Positions 24,738-32,621 of a DNA stretch of 64,000 bases are shown piece after piece. The stretch comes from CADEDV01 sp964437415. GTDB lineage: Bacteria > Bacteroidota > Bacteroidia > Chitinophagales > Chitinophagaceae. Position 1 is the stretch's first letter; the number at the start of each line of letters is the position of its first letter. The translations under genes and the position numbers were made by a program. The stretch spans positions 186,001 through 250,000 of the forward strand of contig CAYTGN010000003.1 in assembly GCA_964437415.1 (NCBI GenBank), given 5' to 3'. Below the pieces are notes generated by a model that was not told where the DNA came from, ran no database searches, and worked only from the letters and a program-made list of their open reading frames with translations.

Positions 24738-25972
24738 AATACTGATTTGTTTGTTGGGATATGAACAGTTATGGTTGTGCCCTCGTTAAGAGTGCTTTGC
24801 AAATGTACATTTCCCTGCAGCAAATCAACATATCGCTTCACAATATGCAGCCCCAGTCCTGTTCCTGCAATATTCACGGCGTTTGCCCCGCGGAAAAAAC
24901 TGGAAAATAAATGTTCCTGGTCCTCTTCGGAAATGCCTATGCCTTCATCTGTGATTCCAATGGCTGCGCTCCCGTTAATGACATTTGTTTTAATAAAAAT
25001 GTTTTTGCCCTCATCGGAAAACTTGATAGCGTTTGTGATCAGGTTTATGATGATATTTTTAAGCAGTTTTTTATCAGAATGAATTTCTTTTTCTCCGCTG
25101 AATGTTGCTACCAATTGCTGACCCTTCTTCAGCAGGCCCTTCATTTCATCTGCTGTCTCCTCAATAAATGACTTCAGATCAAAGCTGCTGCAATGCGTCA
25201 TCACCTTTCCTTCGTCCAGTTTGCCCAGGGAAAGAAAGTCCTCTAAAATATCATTCAGGTGCTTGACTGAATTTTTGATCTTGTCAATATGCCGGTTCCG
25301 TTTATCCTGCTCTTCTTCTTTTATATACTTTGCCAGCAACGATGCCGAAGAAAGTACTGTACTTAGCGGTGTTCTGAATTCATGAGAAGCCATCGCGACA
25401 AAGCGGCTTTTGATCTCATTCAACTGTCTTTCTTTATCCAGCGCTTCGCTCAATTCTGTTTGCGACTGTTCCAGCCGCTGCAATGCTTCTTTTAGGATCA
25501 TAGTTCTTTCTTCCACTTTCATCTCCAGCTCTGCATTCAGCTTCCGGATCTCATTGCTCACTTTTTCAAGTTCCATTTGCTGATGCAGCATATTGCGTTC
25601 AATTTCCTTCCGGCCGGTAATATCAACAATAAAAGCAATAACAAATATTTCGCCATCCCGGTTATAATGGCTCAGGCTTACTTCCACCGGAATGTCAGAA
25701 CCATCCTTTTTTCTCCCATAAAGGTCTCTGCCCTGTCCCATCGACCTGTTAGAAGGTTTATTGTAAAACCCTTCACGCAATTCATGATGATGTGGTCTTA
25801 CTTTATCAGGGATCAGCACTTCAACAGGATTGCCGGTCAGTTCGTCACTCAGGTAGCCAAATATCCTTTCTGCAGCAGGATTCATCAACACAATATTTCC
25901 CTTGCCGTCTGTGAGAATGATTCCTTCCGTAGCATTCTCAAACAGTGATGTCATATGTTCTATATTCGGCAT
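24734..25972 (-). CDS. PAS-domain sensor histidine kinase (FixL-like PAS)
   Basis: A 412-residue cytosolic kinase: PAS domain about 5-120, coiled coil 125-190, HisKA with His197 (MASHEFRTPLS), HATPase with N-box IINLITNAIKF and G-boxes GITDEGIGI and GTGLGLHIVKRY. In the PAS domain His62 and Arg82 stand 20 residues apart, the spacing of the haem ligand and distal Arg of FixL as I recall that sequence (an ungapped match by eye), so haem-based oxygen or NO sensing is possible. Many non-haem PAS domains share part of this pattern. No membrane segments. It is the kinase for the CRP-output regulator downstream. Confidence 0.88.
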   Translation of the reverse strand: MPNIEHMTSLFENATEGIILTDGKGNIVLMNPAAERIFGYLSDELTGNPVEVLIPDKVRPHHHELREGFYNKPSNRSMGQGRDLYGRKKDGSDIPVEVSLSHYNRDGEIFVIAFIVDITGRKEIERNMLHQQMELEKVSNEIRKLNAELEMKVEERTMILKEALQRLEQSQTELSEALDKERQLNEIKSRFVAMASHEFRTPLSTVLSSASLLAKYIKEEEQDKRNRHIDKIKNSVKHLNDILEDFLSLGKLDEGKVMTHCSSFDLKSFIEETADEMKGLLKKGQQLVATFSGEKEIHSDKKLLKNIIINLITNAIKFSDEGKNIFIKTNVINGSAAIGITDEGIGISEEDQEHLFSSFFRGANAVNIAGTGLGLHIVKRYVDLLQGNVHLQSTLNEGTTITVHIPTNKSVL

Positions 25973-26056
25973 GGCTTATGCTTACATTCTATCAGAAAGT
26001 AAATATAAGCAACAACCTGAAACGGTTTGTTAAGAAAAAAGCTTGTGTAAGAAAGA

Positions 26057-26593
26057 TCATACTGTAACAAAGGATGCGGCATCAACGGTACTAAACCGCC
26101 TGACAGCGATTACTAATTCATCAAGATTTTCTTTCCTGACGTGATCATAATCGGTCAGCATATTTTTCCTTTCATTGGGATCCCTGGTCAGCTTTGCGCC
26201 AATTGTCAGCATAAACCTGTCTTTCCATGAAAGCAATTTTTTTACCAGTCTTCCGGGCAGGAAGAAAAGTTCACATTGCGGCAATATCTCTGCAGGTATG
26301 CCGGCGTTGATATATGCCTGTAGTTTCTCCCTTTCGCCGGGTGGTGTGCCCGACACCAGGAAAAAGAATATTTTTTTGCCCTGAAGCAAGTCTTTATTCT
26401 CATTTAGCCACTTACTCACCTGAAGTTTACCAATATATACACTTGTTCCGACGATGATATAACCGGCTTCGGACAAACCGCTCTTGTTTTCACTGCCCGC
26501 AGGCAACACCGGAACCGACAATATTTCTGATAACCAGCCTGCATACTGGCGGGTGGCGCCATATCGTCCCTTGTAAATGATCATAGATTTCAT
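26057..26593 (-). CDS. Flavodoxin-domain protein (HemG/flavodoxin_5 type)
   Basis: A 178-residue single-domain protein with a flavodoxin-like FMN loop (MIIYKGRYGATRQYAGWLSEIL), VGTSVYIGKLQVSKWL, and FFLVSGTPPGE near the second FMN loop. Similar to the protoporphyrinogen-oxidase-type flavodoxins, but enzyme activity cannot be inferred safely. It is 2 bp downstream of the small DUF2892 gene on the same strand; a CRP/FNR-like box lies upstream of the pair. Confidence 0.82.
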   Translation of the reverse strand: MKSMIIYKGRYGATRQYAGWLSEILSVPVLPAGSENKSGLSEAGYIIVGTSVYIGKLQVSKWLNENKDLLQGKKIFFFLVSGTPPGEREKLQAYINAGIPAEILPQCELFFLPGRLVKKLLSWKDRFMLTIGAKLTRDPNERKNMLTDYDHVRKENLDELVIAVRRFSTVDAASFVTV

Positions 26594-26595
26594 GG

Positions 26596-26805
26596 CTATT
26601 TGTTTTTTATTGAACAGGTGTTAACCCCAAATAAAGAATACAAGGGACAACTCCCTATCATGCTTGTGATAACAAAAACTGACGCCAGTGCCAGCAATAC
26701 CCAGGCAAAAAAACCGGTAATGATATTGGTGAAAAACAATGTTGCGATCAATGCGGCTATCAACACCCGGATAATGCGGTCTGCCCCGCCCATATTCTTT
26801 TTCAT
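26596..26805 (-). CDS. Small membrane protein, DUF2892 (YgaP-type transmembrane domain)
   Basis: 69 residues with the DUF2892 start MKKNMGGADRIIRVLIAALI, two membrane helices (about 11-30 and 33-52), and the closing GSCPLYSLFGVNTC with two cysteines. These domains occur alone or fused to rhodanese (YgaP) and are linked to sulfur or redox biology. It is co-transcribed with the flavodoxin gene (2-bp gap). Confidence 0.85.
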   Translation of the reverse strand: MKKNMGGADRIIRVLIAALIATLFFTNIITGFFAWVLLALASVFVITSMIGSCPLYSLFGVNTCSIKNK

Positions 26806-26862
26806 AAACTTGATTTAGAATAAACGAATAAATTAAATTAAACCGCTGTTGCCCGGATAAGC

Positions 26863-26876
26863 ATGAGGTTTGTCAT
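26863..26876. promoter_or_regulatory. CRP/FNR-like box upstream of the DUF2892-flavodoxin pair
   Basis: ATGAG-GTTT-GTCAT, one mismatch from the perfect dyad ATGAC-N4-GTCAT found upstream of ric (27721-27734). It lies 57 bp upstream of the start at 26805. Confidence 0.4.
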
Positions 26877-26904
26877 AATGATGACTGATTTTAGCAGTTG
26901 AATT

Positions 26905-27657
26905 TTACCCCTGGTGTAATAACTCTTTCTCGATCCGGATCAATTGGGGAAACAGTATTTCGTTTTCAAGATACATGTGATGCACCAGGTCATTATCCAA
27001 TTCCCTGAGTCGTGAAAGCACCACCCGGTGGCTGACACAGGCTCTTTCAGGTGGTTGATAATTGTTGGTCAACTCACGCCATTTAAAAATAATACCTGAC
27101 AGCATCTTGTGTTCCTGGTCCATGATACTGACAACAGGCTTGCGGAGTGTTCGCACCAGCAGGCTGGCATAAGAATCCTTGTTTTTCCAGGCACGGGCCA
27201 CTTGTTTGATATAGGGAAAGATCACATCCTCCTCTTCCCGCATGTGCGGTACTAATTCCTGCTGAAGTTGATAAAATCCTTTTTGCAGTTCCTCGAGCCA
27301 GGGATAATTCTTCCGGTGCTCATTCACAAAATGCTCCAGCACCGGTTCAAATGCCGGTAATGTTTTATCGAGATAATGATGATGTACATTGACGATATAG
27401 TCTGCCAGGAACTCCTGTGTCCACTTTTCGAAAGGAAGCATAGCAGGCAACTGAAGAATGCGGGAAGCATCCTGCAACTCCCCGATCAATTGGGTAACAT
27501 CAAGCCCTTTCGTCATACAGGCAGTTTCTAACGGCCAGCGACCACCGCAGCAATAACCAATCCCATGCCTGTGAAAAACATCGGCTGTCCTGTAATCCCG
27601 GCTCACTATTTCCGATACAGGGGTTTGCGGATTGATGTCAAGCGTAGTTAAAAACAT
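26905..27657 (-). CDS. ric: Iron-sulfur cluster repair di-iron protein (Ric/ScdA/YtfE)
   Basis: 250 residues. The N-terminal DUF542 domain has the GIGYCCGG motif (about 30-40). The hemerythrin-like domain carries the di-iron ligands H (VHHHYLDKTLP), H (LVPHMREEEDVIFP), H (MDQEHKML) and H (LVHHMYLENEILFP). The family repairs iron-sulfur clusters damaged by NO or peroxide. It is one of two ric genes in this island (the other at 35428). A perfect ATGAC-N4-GTCAT dyad lies 63 bp upstream. Confidence 0.94.
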   Translation of the reverse strand: MFLTTLDINPQTPVSEIVSRDYRTADVFHRHGIGYCCGGRWPLETACMTKGLDVTQLIGELQDASRILQLPAMLPFEKWTQEFLADYIVNVHHHYLDKTLPAFEPVLEHFVNEHRKNYPWLEELQKGFYQLQQELVPHMREEEDVIFPYIKQVARAWKNKDSYASLLVRTLRKPVVSIMDQEHKMLSGIIFKWRELTNNYQPPERACVSHRVVLSRLRELDNDLVHHMYLENEILFPQLIRIEKELLHQG

Positions 27658-27720
27658 ATAGCCGTTTCCTTATCTGTTAGAAGCTGAAAACAAATAAATA
27701 AGAATTCTTGTCCAAAAAAA

Positions 27721-27734
27721 ATGACCTGCGTCAT
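27721..27734. promoter_or_regulatory. Perfect dyad upstream of ric (CRP/FNR-like box)
   Basis: ATGAC-CTGC-GTCAT, 5-4-5 perfect inverted repeat between the rrf2 stop (27739) and the ric start (27657). The TGAC-N4-GTCA core fits a CRP/FNR-superfamily site. Confidence 0.55.
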
Positions 27735-27738
27735 CCCG

Positions 27739-28179
27739 TCAGATCGCCGCAATACTGTTGATAAATTGAGGCTGATCCTTCTTTAAAAGATCTTCAAGTG
27801 TGGTAGAATTTAAAAGCGTTTGCCACTGGCTGCGCAATTGATCCACCTGGCTGTGCATCGGGCAGGGATTATTTGCATTACAATTTCTCAACCGAAGAAT
27901 ACATGATTGGTAATCACTTGTGTCTCCCGAAATTTCTGCAATTTGTATCAACTTAGTGTTCAGGGTGTTATTATTTACACAGAACCCACCGTGCGGCCCC
28001 CGCACAGAATCGAGGATTCCTACTTTCACAACCCGTTTCATCACTTTGGCCATAAAATGCCGGGGCACGGAAAGCCTCTCTGCCATTTCATGGAGTTGCA
28101 CCTTTTCCTTACCGTCATTCATCATGGCTACATACAAAATTCCCCGCAGCGCATAGCCAAATGATTTAGATAATATCAT
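27739..28179 (-). CDS. Rrf2-family transcriptional regulator (NsrR/IscR-like)
   Basis: A 146-residue winged-helix regulator starting MILSKSFGYALRGILYV, with wing DSVRGPHGGFCV and three cysteines C93-x6-C100-x5-C106 in the position where NsrR and IscR bind their iron-sulfur cluster. With ric beside it and the nos cluster divergent, an NO- or iron-sulfur-status sensor is the natural inference. The spacing differs slightly from E. coli NsrR (x4, x5) and IscR (x5, x5). It probably shares the control region 28180-28346 with the nos genes. Confidence 0.88.
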   Translation of the reverse strand: MILSKSFGYALRGILYVAMMNDGKEKVQLHEMAERLSVPRHFMAKVMKRVVKVGILDSVRGPHGGFCVNNNTLNTKLIQIAEISGDTSDYQSCILRLRNCNANNPCPMHSQVDQLRSQWQTLLNSTTLEDLLKKDQPQFINSIAAI

Positions 28180-28226
28180 ACCTTTATTAAGAGCTTCAAA
28201 CCTACAGACAGGCTTTAGTTCATTAC

Positions 28227-28262
28227 CTGATTAATATCAATGACAATAATGATGATTATCAG
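28227..28262. promoter_or_regulatory. Two tandem CRP/FNR-like boxes upstream of the nos cluster
   Basis: CTGAT-TAAT-ATCAA (28227-28240), one mismatch from TTGAT-N4-ATCAA, and ATGAT-GATT-ATCAG (28249-28262). Centres are 22 bp apart, two helical turns. Relative to the predicted transcription start (about 28326) they lie near -92 and -70, suited to an activator on the nos side. Confidence 0.6.
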
Positions 28263-28288
28263 AAACAACCAGGGTTGCCACAAATACT

Positions 28289-28319
28289 TTTGAGCCCATT
28301 AAAGACACATATATCTTTT
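28289..28319 (+). promoter_or_regulatory. Promoter of the nos cluster
   Basis: TTTG (28289-28292), exactly 19 bp, then TATCTTTT (28312-28319, seven of eight to TAnnTTTG). Leader of about 20 bases to the ATG at 28347. Confidence 0.65.
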
Positions 28320-28346
28320 TAAATTACATCACCAAAACCTCCCAAC

Positions 28347-28817
28347 ATGAAACGCAACACAACGATTGCTGCTATTCTGGCCATTGCCTTTGTCTGCCTT
28401 GTTGCCTGCAAAGAAGGCGTAAAGAAGGACAAAGACCCGGTTGACATCACTGAACTCACTAAAGACAAACCTGAAGTTCATGGCGACCTGCTGACTGAAG
28501 CAGATGTAACCATCAGCAACCCGCTGGACCAGGCAATGGTAGCTTCCGGAAAAGCTGTGTACGAACTGAAATGCCAAAGCTGTCACCGGCTGACCGAAGA
28601 CAGGCTGGTGGGGCCTGGCTGGAAGAATGTTACCAAAAGAAGGCAACCGGTTTGGATCATGAACATGATCACTAATGTAGAAGTAATGCTTGAAACAGAT
28701 GAAGAAGCACAACGTCAATTAGAACAGTGTCTTGTAAGAATGCCCAATCAAAATATCAGCAAAGACGAAGCTCGCCAGGTGCTTGAGTTCATGCGGAACA
28801 ATGACGGAGAAAAATAG
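28347..28817 (+). CDS. Cytochrome c lipoprotein of the nos cluster
   Basis: 156 residues. A lipoprotein signal peptide (lipid Cys21) is followed by a charged linker and one class-I-type cytochrome c domain: CQSCH at 76-80, GPGW, and a likely Met ligand in VRMPNQN. It is the first gene of the nos cluster, 69 bp before nosZ. Clade II nos clusters commonly contain such membrane-anchored cytochromes as electron donors to NosZ, and no NosR is seen here, so it likely delivers electrons to NosZ from the quinol side. Confidence 0.9.
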   Translation: MKRNTTIAAILAIAFVCLVACKEGVKKDKDPVDITELTKDKPEVHGDLLTEADVTISNPLDQAMVASGKAVYELKCQSCHRLTEDRLVGPGWKNVTKRRQPVWIMNMITNVEVMLETDEEAQRQLEQCLVRMPNQNISKDEARQVLEFMRNNDGEK

Positions 28818-28886
28818 TGTCCTTAATAACACGAAAATCAACCAGTCGAATAAAAATTTATTTAACTGCAAAAAACAAAATTAACA

Positions 28887-30878
28887 ATGAAACTATCTTT
28901 TACCAGATCATTGTTTGCAATTTCCCTTGTGACGATTGGATTAGTGTGGATGCAGGGCTGCAAACCAAAAGGTGCACAATCTGCCGTTGGTGGAGATGCT
29001 GCCTCAAAAGCTTATGTAGCCCCCGGTAAGTATGATGAATTCTACAATTTCGTCTCCGGTGGCTTCAGCGGCCAGATGTCTGTTTATGGAATTCCATCGG
29101 GTCGCCTGTTCAGGGTGATCCCTGTTTTTTCTGTTGACCCCGAAAAGGGATGGGGATACAGTGAAGAAACAAAGCCCATGCTGAATACTTCGCATGGTTT
29201 TGTACCCTGGGATGATCTTCACCACATTGCCTTGTCCACAACTGCCAGTGAACATGACGGCCGTTGGGTATTTGGGAATGCCAATAACACACCCCGTATC
29301 GCCAGGGTGGATCTAAAGACTTTTAAAACAGCCGAGATTATCGAAATTCCCAACAGTGCCGGCAATCACTCATCTCCTTTTATTACAGAAAATACCGAAT
29401 ATGTTGTAGCAGGCACCCGTTTCAGTGTTCCTATTGGTGACAAACAAGATGTTCCGATCAATTCTTATAAAGAAAATTTTAAAGGTACTGTTAGTTTTCT
29501 CTCTGTAGATAAAACATCAGGAGAAATGAACATTGCCTTCCAGATACTGACGCCGGGTATCAACTTTGACCTGGCCCGGGCCGGCAAAGGAAAATCAGCA
29601 GGATGGTTCTTCTTCAGCTGCTATAATTCAGAAAAAGCCAATACGTTGCTGGAAGTAAATGCTTCGCAAAAGGACAAAGATTTTATCATGGCGGTGAACT
29701 GGAAGAAAGCCGAAGAATATGCCAAAGCCGGTAAAGGAGTGAAAAAATCAGTAAAATATGCCCATAACAAATTTGATGAGCATACACACACCGCCACTTC
29801 AACTATTAAAACAGAAGTGCTGGTGCTGGATCCTGCTGATTGTCCTGATATGGTTTACTTCATGCCTTGTCCCAAATCTCCGCACGGATGTGATACAGAC
29901 CCAACCGGTGAATACATTGTAGGCAGTGGTAAATTGGCTGCAACTATTCCTGTATTTTCCTTTACCAAAATTGAAAAGGCTATTGCTGATAAAACCTTCG
30001 ATGGTGAATACGATGGTATCCCGGTGTTGAAATATGAAGCCGTATTGCACGGCGAAGTGCAAAAACCCGGTTTGGGACCTTTGCACACAGAATTTGATGG
30101 AAATGGTTTTGCCTACACCTCTTTCTTTGTTTCCTCAGAAATCGTAAAATGGAATGTCAAGGACTTGCAGGTGGTGGACCGTGTTCCCACTTATTATTCC
30201 ATTGGCCACCTGAGTGTGCCGGGAGGCCCCACCAAAAAACCGCATGGCAAGTATGTGATCGCCTATAACAAAATCACCAAAGACCGCTACCTGCCCACAG
30301 GTCCTGAACTGACACAAAGTGCCCAGATCTATGATATCAGCGGAGATAAAATGAAACTTATTCTTGACTTCCCCACTATTGGTGAACCACACTATGCTGA
30401 AGCTATCCCGGCTGAAATGATTATGAAAAACAGTTTGAAGATCTACAGGCTGGAAGATAACAAACACCCTTATGCCGCTTTGGGTGAGAAGAATGCCAAA
30501 GTGGAACGAAAAGGAAATGAAGTGCATGTTTACATGGCCAGCATCCGTTCACACTTTACCCCTGACAATATAGAAGGCGTGAAAATGGGAGATGTTGTTT
30601 ATTTCCATGTCACCAACCTGGAACAGGATTGGGATGTTCCGCACGGTTTTGCCATCAAAGGCGCCAATAATGCTGAACTACTCATCATGCCGGGTGAAAC
30701 ACAAACGCTGAAATGGGTGCCCGATCGTGTGGGTGTGTTCCCTATGTATTGTACTGACTTCTGTTCGGCCCTCCACCAGGAAATGCAGGGCTATATCAGG
30801 GTGAGCCCCGCCGGATCAAATGTTGCATTGAAATATAGCACTGGCGAAACTGAACCTGCAGCTACAGCAGGCAATTAA
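28887..30878 (+). CDS. nosZ: Nitrous-oxide reductase, Sec-type (clade II-like)
   Basis: 663 residues. The N-terminus (MKLSFTRSLFAISLVTIGLVWMQGC) is a Sec or lipoprotein-like signal with no twin arginine, as in clade II NosZ. The seven-bladed propeller carries CuZ-ligand segments such as WDDLHHIALS, EHTHTATS, CPKSPHGCD, GPLHTEF and GHLSVPGGPTKKPHGKY. The C-terminal cupredoxin has the CuA motif C622-x3-C626-x3-H630-x2-M633. It reduces N2O to N2 in the periplasm. No nir or nor genes are in this window, so a non-denitrifying N2O scavenger is possible. A terminator-like hairpin follows the gene. Confidence 0.97.
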   Translation: MKLSFTRSLFAISLVTIGLVWMQGCKPKGAQSAVGGDAASKAYVAPGKYDEFYNFVSGGFSGQMSVYGIPSGRLFRVIPVFSVDPEKGWGYSEETKPMLNTSHGFVPWDDLHHIALSTTASEHDGRWVFGNANNTPRIARVDLKTFKTAEIIEIPNSAGNHSSPFITENTEYVVAGTRFSVPIGDKQDVPINSYKENFKGTVSFLSVDKTSGEMNIAFQILTPGINFDLARAGKGKSAGWFFFSCYNSEKANTLLEVNASQKDKDFIMAVNWKKAEEYAKAGKGVKKSVKYAHNKFDEHTHTATSTIKTEVLVLDPADCPDMVYFMPCPKSPHGCDTDPTGEYIVGSGKLAATIPVFSFTKIEKAIADKTFDGEYDGIPVLKYEAVLHGEVQKPGLGPLHTEFDGNGFAYTSFFVSSEIVKWNVKDLQVVDRVPTYYSIGHLSVPGGPTKKPHGKYVIAYNKITKDRYLPTGPELTQSAQIYDISGDKMKLILDFPTIGEPHYAEAIPAEMIMKNSLKIYRLEDNKHPYAALGEKNAKVERKGNEVHVYMASIRSHFTPDNIEGVKMGDVVYFHVTNLEQDWDVPHGFAIKGANNAELLIMPGETQTLKWVPDRVGVFPMYCTDFCSALHQEMQGYIRVSPAGSNVALKYSTGETEPAATAGN

Positions 30879-30886
30879 TACTGTTC

Positions 30887-30917
30887 AGAGCAACCCTCGT
30901 AAAAAAAGGGTTGCTCT
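30887..30917 (+). terminator. Hairpin after nosZ (terminator or attenuator)
   Basis: AGAGCAACCCT (30887-30897) and AGGGTTGCTCT (30907-30917): perfect 11-bp stem with a 9-nt A-rich loop, followed by only TTTC. Probably partial termination, making nosZ mRNA more abundant than the downstream assembly genes. Confidence 0.65.
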
Positions 30918-30951
30918 TTCAAACCGAATACTCATTCATAAATTTTTAATT

Positions 30952-31515
30952 ATGAAAAAGATTCTTATTCTCCCTGCTTTTGCGCTGGCTCTTATATTCA
31001 GCCAATGCAACAACGAAAAAACAAATGAAAGCACAACAGGTAGCAGCGATGTGGCAGCTACGGGGGGACAGGAGGCTGTGCAGGATGACGAATCTGCAAA
31101 AGATGTGGTTAAGATCGCCGTAGGCTCCCCGGATCATACAACACTGGTGGCCGCATTGAAACAGGCAGAGCTTGTCACTTCGCTTTCCAATGCCGGCCCA
31201 TTCACTGTTTTTGCACCCACCAATGCTGCATTTGACAAACTGCCCGCCGGAACGGTGGATGGTTTGATGAAAAATGATAAAAAAGCTGATCTGCAAAATA
31301 TCCTGCAATATCATGTTGCAGTTGCCGTATATAAAACGGAGAACATGAGAGATGGGCAAATAATTGGCCAGGCCAACGGAGACAATCTTACCATCAATGT
31401 GAAAGACGGAAAGGTGATGGTGAATGGAACAGCAAATGTGGTTGCTTCAATCCCCGCCACCAATGGTATTATTCATGTGATTGATGCAGTGTTGCTGCCA
31501 CCGGCCAAACAATAG
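30952..31515 (+). CDS. Fasciclin-domain lipoprotein in the nos cluster
   Basis: 187 residues: a lipoprotein signal (lipid Cys19), a Ser/Thr/Glu-rich linker and one FAS1 domain (about 50-185) with both conserved boxes (GPFTVFAPTNAAFDKLP and ATNGIIHVIDAVLLP). FAS1 domains mediate adhesion or bind small ligands. The role within a nos cluster is unknown; being placed between nosZ and nosL it may help at the outer face or in metal handling (speculation). Confidence 0.88.
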   Translation: MKKILILPAFALALIFSQCNNEKTNESTTGSSDVAATGGQEAVQDDESAKDVVKIAVGSPDHTTLVAALKQAELVTSLSNAGPFTVFAPTNAAFDKLPAGTVDGLMKNDKKADLQNILQYHVAVAVYKTENMRDGQIIGQANGDNLTINVKDGKVMVNGTANVVASIPATNGIIHVIDAVLLPPAKQ

Positions 31516-31552
31516 TAAGGCGTTGCGTTTTCTTTATAGTTCACTTTTACAA

Positions 31553-31580
31553 GCTTCCGGGGACTAAACCCCCCGGAAGC
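31553..31580 (+). other. Strong stem-loop between the fasciclin and membrane-protein genes
   Basis: GCTTCCGGGG-N8-CCCCGGAAGC, perfect 10-bp GC-rich stem, 16 bp before the next ATG. There is no T-run, so it is unlikely to be a terminator; an mRNA processing or stability element inside the nos transcript is more likely. Confidence 0.5.
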
Positions 31581-31596
31581 ACTTAAACCAACGACA

Positions 31597-32193
31597 ATGA
31601 ACAACAAACTAAGTGTGCCTTCCCGTATCCTTGTGGCTTTTGCGTCGGGTGCCCTCATTGCTGTCTTTTTTCTTCCTGCATGGCGTATTGATCTCTTTGC
31701 TCCGCAATATCCCGAAGGACTGACCATGTATATCTGGGTGAATAATATCACCGGTGATGTAGATGTGATCAATGGACTGAATCACTATATCGGCATGAAG
31801 CATATCACCGTGGATATGTTTCCCGAGTTCAAATTTCTTCCATTTGTGGTAGCCTTCTTTATGCTGCTGGGTATGCTGGTTGCCATCACCGGGAATCGCA
31901 GGTTCTTGCTTTACTATATAATTCTAACTGTTATTGGCGGGGCGCTGGCCATGTATGATTTGTATCAATGGGGCTATGACTATGGCCACAATCTTGATCC
32001 CAAAGCTGCTATACAAGTTCCGGGGTTGTCCTATCAACCCCCTTTGTTTGGTCATAAACGCTTACTGAATTTTGATGCTTATTCATTTCCTGATGTGGCA
32101 GGTTGGATAGTGGTAGGGGCTGCACTGCTTGCCTTTGCTGTCTGGTTATATGAATGGTATAAACAAAGAAAAATCAAAAAACAGATCAAATGA
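31597..32193 (+). CDS. Polytopic membrane protein of the nos cluster
   Basis: 198 residues with about four membrane helices (10-30, 80-100, 105-125, 165-187) and a loop with conserved-looking His and aromatic residues (NHYIGMKHITVDMFPE). It ends KQRKIKKQIK in the cytosol. Clade II nos clusters usually include membrane genes (NosB and others) without known function; this gene could be of that sort, but the identity is not established. It overlaps nosL by 4 bp, so it is in the same transcript. Confidence 0.8.
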   Translation: MNNKLSVPSRILVAFASGALIAVFFLPAWRIDLFAPQYPEGLTMYIWVNNITGDVDVINGLNHYIGMKHITVDMFPEFKFLPFVVAFFMLLGMLVAITGNRRFLLYYIILTVIGGALAMYDLYQWGYDYGHNLDPKAAIQVPGLSYQPPLFGHKRLLNFDAYSFPDVAGWIVVGAALLAFAVWLYEWYKQRKIKKQIK

Positions 32194-32621
32194 ATTACCT
32201 GGTAACATCCCTGGCACTTGTCATTTTGTTTTCATCCTGTTCAGCCCAGCCTGAGCCCTTTAAGTATGGAAGCGATGAATGTCATGTTTGCAAAATGACC
32301 ATCATGGATCCAAAATTCGGGTGCGAGGTGATCACCCACAAAGGAAAGGTTTACAAATTTGACGATGTGATCTGTTTGGCAAGATTCTATGAAGAAGGAA
32401 AAGTGCCGGAAAAAGACATCAAACAAACCGTGGTCATCAATTTTGAAAAGGAAAATGAGTTTCTCGATATGGAAAAAGCTCATTTTGTATTAGCCAAAGA
32501 GATCCGTAGCCCGATGAACAGCCATGCAGCTGCCTTTGCAACAAAAGAAGCAGCAGAAAAATTCAATACAGGCAAAACCGGAATTCTGCTTGGCTGGGGT
32601 GAATTGCTGAAAAAATTATGA
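32190..32621 (+). CDS. nosL: NosL copper-binding lipoprotein
   Basis: 143 residues. Lipoprotein signal (SLALVILFSSC), then the NosL core with the Cu(I)-binding CHVCKMTIMD motif, KGKVYKFDDVICLARFYEE and the SPMNSHAAAFATKEAAEKF segment. NosL delivers copper for assembly of the CuZ site of NosZ. Coupled by 4-bp overlaps to the genes on both sides. Confidence 0.93.
   Translation: MNYLVTSLALVILFSSCSAQPEPFKYGSDECHVCKMTIMDPKFGCEVITHKGKVYKFDDVICLARFYEEGKVPEKDIKQTVVINFEKENEFLDMEKAHFVLAKEIRSPMNSHAAAFATKEAAEKFNTGKTGILLGWGELLKKL

Noticed and set aside
23231..26903. Shared 13-mer TTTAGCAGTTGAA at 23231-23243 and 26891-26903
   Set aside because: Different placement relative to genes and no match to a known element; two copies alone are weak evidence.
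28887..30878. NosZ as the Tat-exported clade I form
   Set aside because: No twin-arginine motif; the signal is Sec or lipoprotein type, and no nosR is nearby.
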